From Siderastrea radians (Eukaryota; Cnidaria; Anthozoa; Scleractinia; Rhizangiidae): a stretch of DNA of 64,000 bases. How positions within the stretch are numbered: position 1 is the first letter of the stretch; every line of letters begins with the position of its first letter. The stretch spans positions 30,838,430 through 30,902,429 of the forward strand of contig OZ024896.1 in NCBI GenBank assembly GCA_964017195.1, read 5' to 3'. Below are positions 59,913 through 64,000 of this stretch, piece by piece. The position numbers and the translations under genes are program-made. A model generated the notes under the pieces. It worked only from the letters and a program-made list of their open reading frames with translations, did not search any database and had not been told where the DNA came from.

Positions 59913-60295
59913 AGGGACATAGTCACGCTATTTTAGTTCACTTCAAAAATCAAAAATATGTCCTCACATCAATGAACGCCCACAGATAATGGTCTAGTTT
60001 TGTTACCAAAGACTATATTACTTCACTGAAACTATTTTTTGTCGTCTGTTGCTACGGATGGCACGGATGGAAATAGATTCAACTTGAAAAAATTAGGCTA
60101 AACATTTCAAATTCTTTCAGTGTGTTGACATTAAATCGATATTAAATGGTCATGGTTTGTTTTCTCTTAATAAAATTAAGTTGATATGTTCCATTAAATG
60201 TTCAAGCACAATGTTGGGCATGGATGCAGTTTGCTACCGATAATTTTAGCACAGTCTTGATTAAAATTCTGCGAAATCCTCGTGACTATGCCCCT
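59913..60295. mobile_element. TTAA-flanked MITE, AGGGACATAGTCACG ends
   Basis: Between TTAA at 59909-59912 and 60296-60299. It begins AGGGACATAGTCACG and ends CGTGACTATGCCCCT. C1 at 13858-13872 and 14507-14515 shows the related unoccupied phrase (ACGACCTAAAG). It is piggyBac- or Kolobok-like by its duplication. Confidence 0.88.
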
Positions 60296-60566
60296 TTAAA
60301 GTAATGGAAGACGATAAACGAAAGAATAAAATCAAAAGAGCATGACCTGGCCATTTTAGTCGACCAACAGTTCTCTACCAATGGTCTCGCGTTGCCCTCA
60401 CCTGAACTCATGTGATAATATTTTTGTCATATTTCATTTGAAAAGCAGCTTTGAACAGCAAAGGTAAGAGCTCGATGCAAAAAAAACAAAAGCCCATTCC
60501 TTTTTATCAGGGACACCCAACAAAATATTTAAGCGAAATACCTCAAATGTCGTATCTCTGTTTTTG

Positions 60567-60712
60567 AGGGTGGATTCATTTGCAGCATACGTGTAATTAG
60601 CTGTCGCTTTGGCAAGTGCGAATTTTCTATTGTTATTTGGCTAAAAAACAAAAGAAAATTCCCGCGCGCTAAAGCGACAGCTATACGCGTATGCTGCAAA
60701 TGAGTCCACCCT
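60567..60712. mobile_element. Fold-back MITE, AGGGTGGATTCATTTGCAGC ends
   Basis: The left arm AGGGTGGATTCATTTGCAGC and its complement at the right end enclose TAGCTGTCGCTTTGGC and a partner AAAGCGACAGCTA. It is 146 bp. Target duplications are not clear. C1 (about 14075) lacks it. Confidence 0.85.
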
Positions 60713-62230
60713 AAGATTGTTTCAGGACTTTTAAAGTGATTTTTGCCTCAGCTAACATAGTAAGATTCCAGTGAGATTCAGTAAGATTCGTTCGGATTCT
60801 TTAGAGGAATTAGTCTGCTCCGATCCCCAGACTGCCCTCACCCCGCGTCTTCGTGGTTTCGTCGGCGACACGCCCGGTCGTTCAATGCAGGGTCAAGCTT
60901 ACCCCAGATTAGCGTCAATTTTTAATTTACTTTTAATCCATAACGAAGTGGATTTCAGTAAATTTATTTACAGTTAACAATTTGACTTTGGCTGCTTTCA
61001 AATTATCACTTAAAACTAGCAACGGTAACGCTTTTCAACAAGAGAATCAGAAACCTTGGACAACAATTAACCCAAGGTTAGCGCTAATCGGCTTTCGATC
61101 AACCGGGCCCAGATTAATGATGGCGAGTGCAGTCTGGAAAGATTAATGATGGCGAGTGCAGTCTGGAAAGCAGACTAGCTGAATTTTCAGGAAACATAAT
61201 CTTATCCCCCAAATTTTTCAGCAGCTGTTGGCTTTCCAAGAGCCTTAGCTGTCCTTCATTCACGACCGTCTTTAAGGTGACTTTGCATCAAACGACAATT
61301 CTAGTTTTTTTTTCACAATCTGAGGCGATTATTTGAGGTCTTCCAAAAAGATATTGCAGCGAAACAAATCGATGGGTTCCCCTCTGTTGTCTTAGTTTTC
61401 TGATTTAAGAGGTTTTTCCATTAAATATCGAGGATAATTCACTTTTGCTTTGGTAAAGCCTTACTTGGTTCTATGCTTGTTTAAAAAAATCGCTCCACTT
61501 TCTGAATCAAATAAAAGTCACGCACGTTTTCTCGAGTGCGTAAGCATTTGAGGCTGAAAAGTGATTTGTATGGGCGAGAAGTGTGTCTTGCTCTCTCTCT
61601 ACCCCCCCCCCCCATCCATTTCGTACTGTTATGACCAGAAATAAACAAGTCGCTATATACAGTCTCTCCAAATTCGCTATTTGCAGTGTATATGTAGACT
61701 CTCCAAATTGTTCTGTGGTCTTAAGTCTCTCACAATGATTTGCAGCGATCTGATCATTAAGTTTAGCTCGTGGTGAAGCGTTTTTAAAAGCTTCTGTTTG
61801 AAAGAAAATTTTTCTGAGTAATAAAAGTCACTGGCTACCATTAAGGAACCCACGCGTTCCCCTTGCAAACGAAACGAAAATAAGTTCTAATCTCGCAATA
61901 TATAAGTAACGAGAAGCGTCCAAATAAAAGTAAATTCCTATACCTCGATCTTTCTCGCGGAGAGGGAGCTAGTCAGAAAACGTCTGTGAATCTCTGACAA
62001 ACGTCAGTGAAACGTTTGAGGACGGTTTATAGAAATGAAATTAGCAGGGGACTTTTGTTTCGTATTTCTTTTTAAAATTAACCATTAACGTCATTGCCTC
62101 AAGTTTTACCTTTCTACTATTAAATTATTAACACCTAATTTTAATAGGAGAAAGTTCATAATTTAACAGTTTGCAATCGTTTCTTTTCATTTGCAGACTT
62201 TTCCTGCAGGCAAAACACTATGACTCCCGA

Positions 62231-62262
62231 GATGATAACATTTTTTTTTTTTTTTTTTTTTT
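62231..62262. repeat. Poly-T run
   Basis: About 30 consecutive thymines. Confidence 0.95.
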
Positions 62263-63277
62263 ACATCAAAGACGTGGTTTCCTTTCTCAGTGTCGGACCC
62301 GGCCATTGACTGTCTGAAAGTAAGAGCGGTTACATTCACCCGGTGTTTCTGATAAGTGCTAGATGTTAAGACGGATTTCGCTCAACATTCGAGCAATAAG
62401 TGCAAAATTATTTGCCAAAAAACTTCTCATAGCAAGGTGACCCCGCGATTAAATTCTCAAGCATTCTCGAGAAATTAATGTCAAATCTCGTAAAAGTGTG
62501 CTAAAACCGGGCCCCATTTTATTTTGACTTGACATGAAGCGTCTTCTCAATTAAATTATGGATAACTTCAAATTCAATTTTCTCTCGCGGGGTCAGCATG
62601 GGAGCTTAAGTATTGATAATTTCTTCTTTTTTATTCAAAATGTTACCATGCTATGAGTATTATTTGCTTGAATGCTCAGCGGAAATCGTCTTTAACTCTT
62701 TTAGCCACAAACTTTCTTTGCATGTATTACTAGTCAAACTTCGTCAAACGCGCAGTTAATTAACGGATAAAAATAGGCTTTCCACCTTACTGTATAGATA
62801 TATCCCATTTTTGCCTTAAATTAACAGCTGAAATCGGGTCTGCAACACCCCATTCACCACACAATTTATTTGGTCTAGATATGTTTGCATAAAAAAGAGG
62901 GGAAGGCAGGATATTTTTAGCGCATTGCAAGTGTTTTTCAACAAATAATTTTGTAAAAATGCATTTCTCTATTTAAAATAAGTAAATAAAAATTGTTTCA
63001 AGGCTTTATCAGGCGTTTTTCTGCGTTCCTGGGAAAAACAGTAATATCAGAAGCATCTTGCGTGATGACAAAGAAAGAAAGATGGTAATTATAAATTTGT
63101 CAGCTTGGTTATGAAAACAGAAGATGAAATATTGCACATGTCACGGGCCAGCAAAAATAATTTTTCGTGTTTCTTAGCTAAAAATAAAACACCCCGGCCA
63201 GCAAACATAGACTCCTTGTAAAATTCTGCTAGGAAAAACGGACAATGTAAAGAAGCTGGACCCTGGTGGATCCAGTC

Positions 63278-63404
63278 AAATAGATTTCATTAATTTGGCC
63301 GTGCGTGGATACTCTGATAACGCACAGATGGTGTTCTTACCACGTTTTGACGTCCTCTGTGCGTCATTAATGTACCCACGCACGGCCAAATAGAATCTAT
63401 TTGT
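63278..63404. mobile_element. Palindromic MITE, copy in C3
   Basis: The left arm AAATAGATTTCATTAATTTG and right arm CAAATAGAATCTATTTG frame CCGTGCGT and GATAACGCA phrases seen in 17232-17418, but with a shorter middle. It sits at the orthologous position. Confidence 0.75.
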
Positions 63405-63596
63405 TTTGTATAGCGGTTATCCCGCACAACTTAGAAATGTTTTTTAAATCTTCGTAGTAATGATTTTCGGGCGCAGAACGTACTTTGCGGCTCATTCCGT
63501 CATTCGTGGGTCTGTACTTTAACCACATACTTCCCTAGACCAATCATAACACCCGTTTCACTCTGTCCATTGTATAAAGGAAGTTAGTATATACCA

Positions 63597-63840
63597 AAGC
63601 AGTGGATAGTGCTTTTCGTGCGCTCTGATTGGCTACTCAGACTCGGGATCGTATCTGCTTTTGACTTTCTGGCATTTTTCTGGATTTCGCGCGCGAGTAT
63701 TTTCTCATTTCTAAGAAAAAAGAACTATTTGGTGCTGGCTGTCCACTGGTTTGGTATGTACTAATAAAAACAATTAATCACCTCAGTGTCGGTGAAGAGT
63801 GGTAGATATTTTACCTCCATTTCGGTGAATAATTGTTAAA
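63597..63840. mobile_element. Non-autonomous repeat, CAGTGGATAGTGC start
   Basis: Inserted in C3 where C1 (about 17590-17625) runs on directly; the flanks share a (A)TA(A)CCAAAG phrase (63586-63595 and 63841-63850). It contains CACCTCAGTGTCGGTGAA and TCGGTGAATAATTG, which I associate with an abundant cnidarian repeat (recollection only). The superfamily is not assigned. Confidence 0.6.
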
Positions 63841-64000
63841 TAACCAAAGAAGCAAGGCTGGTTCGTACGACTGGGAAAAATAATATAATTCAGTTCCAAT
63901 ATTTCGTCAGGCTTCTTCCAGCAATAAAACTTCAAGAAAAAACGTTAGATTCTCTAAAGAAGTCAGTCCGTGCCTGACAACATATTGGAGGTAAACATTA

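Larger units (their letters stand above)
58950..64000. repeat. C block of unit 3 (C3), continues past window end
   Basis: This aligns with C1 and C2. ORFs at 59033-59305 and 59699-59989 are not preserved in C1 (about 13670-13870 has stops and indels), so I do not call them genes. Confidence 0.75.

Noticed and set aside
59699..59989. 96-codon basic ORF in C3
   Set aside because: The collinear segment in C1 (about 13670-13870) has stops and indels; it also runs into the TTAA MITE at 59913.

Overview
This window looks like gene-poor, repeat-dense nuclear DNA from an anthozoan cnidarian, most likely a stony coral. The evidence is AT-rich sequence with no operons, no long intact host ORF, a Penelope-like retroelement, CR1/L2-type LINE fragments, a tRNA-derived SINE of a type I associate with coral genomes, and many palindromic MITEs. 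I could not assign any host gene with confidence. The only long convincing coding region is the reverse transcriptase plus GIY-YIG ORF of the Penelope-like element (10333-11589).

The main architecture is a diverged, nested tandem duplication. A unit of about 22-23 kb is present almost three times: U1 about 1.9-24.0 kb, U2 about 24.0-46.7 kb, U3 about 46.7 kb to the window end. Each unit begins with two related sub-units of roughly 4-8 kb (A then B), followed by a C block. Sub-units are A1 1.9-7.6, B1 8.0-13.6, A2 24.0-30.3, B2 30.3-35.9, A3 46.7-55.1 and B3 55.1-58.9 kb. C blocks are C1 13.6-20.3, C2 35.9-42.2 and C3 58.9-64 kb. The same anchor phrases recur in the same order in each copy. 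Several transposons are present in one copy and cleanly absent from its paralogues, so the copies act as filled and empty sites for each other.

Transposable elements explain most of the remaining structure. They include a 5'-truncated Penelope-like element with about 240-bp inverted arms and a 12-bp target duplication, and a decayed LINE reverse transcriptase (about 48.87-51.30 kb) carrying three nested insertions. There is also an internally deleted hAT element (21.78-22.86 kb), LINE 3' tails, one clear SINE and more than twenty MITEs. The MITEs fall into groups with TTAA, TA, TWA, 6-bp, 7-8-bp and 9-11-bp target duplications. A notable theme is that several MITE families have similar ends but an internal body made of a private short 'word' repeated in both orientations.

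Candidate coding signals outside mobile elements are weak: a short two-exon cysteine-rich (CXC-like) remnant near 44.3-44.5 kb, a small minus-strand ORF in sequence unique to U2 (36.04-36.30 kb), and an ORF-like block that recurs, variously broken, in the A and B sub-units.

All alignments were made by eye. Boundaries of the diverged repeats are approximate; boundaries given with target duplications are close to exact.
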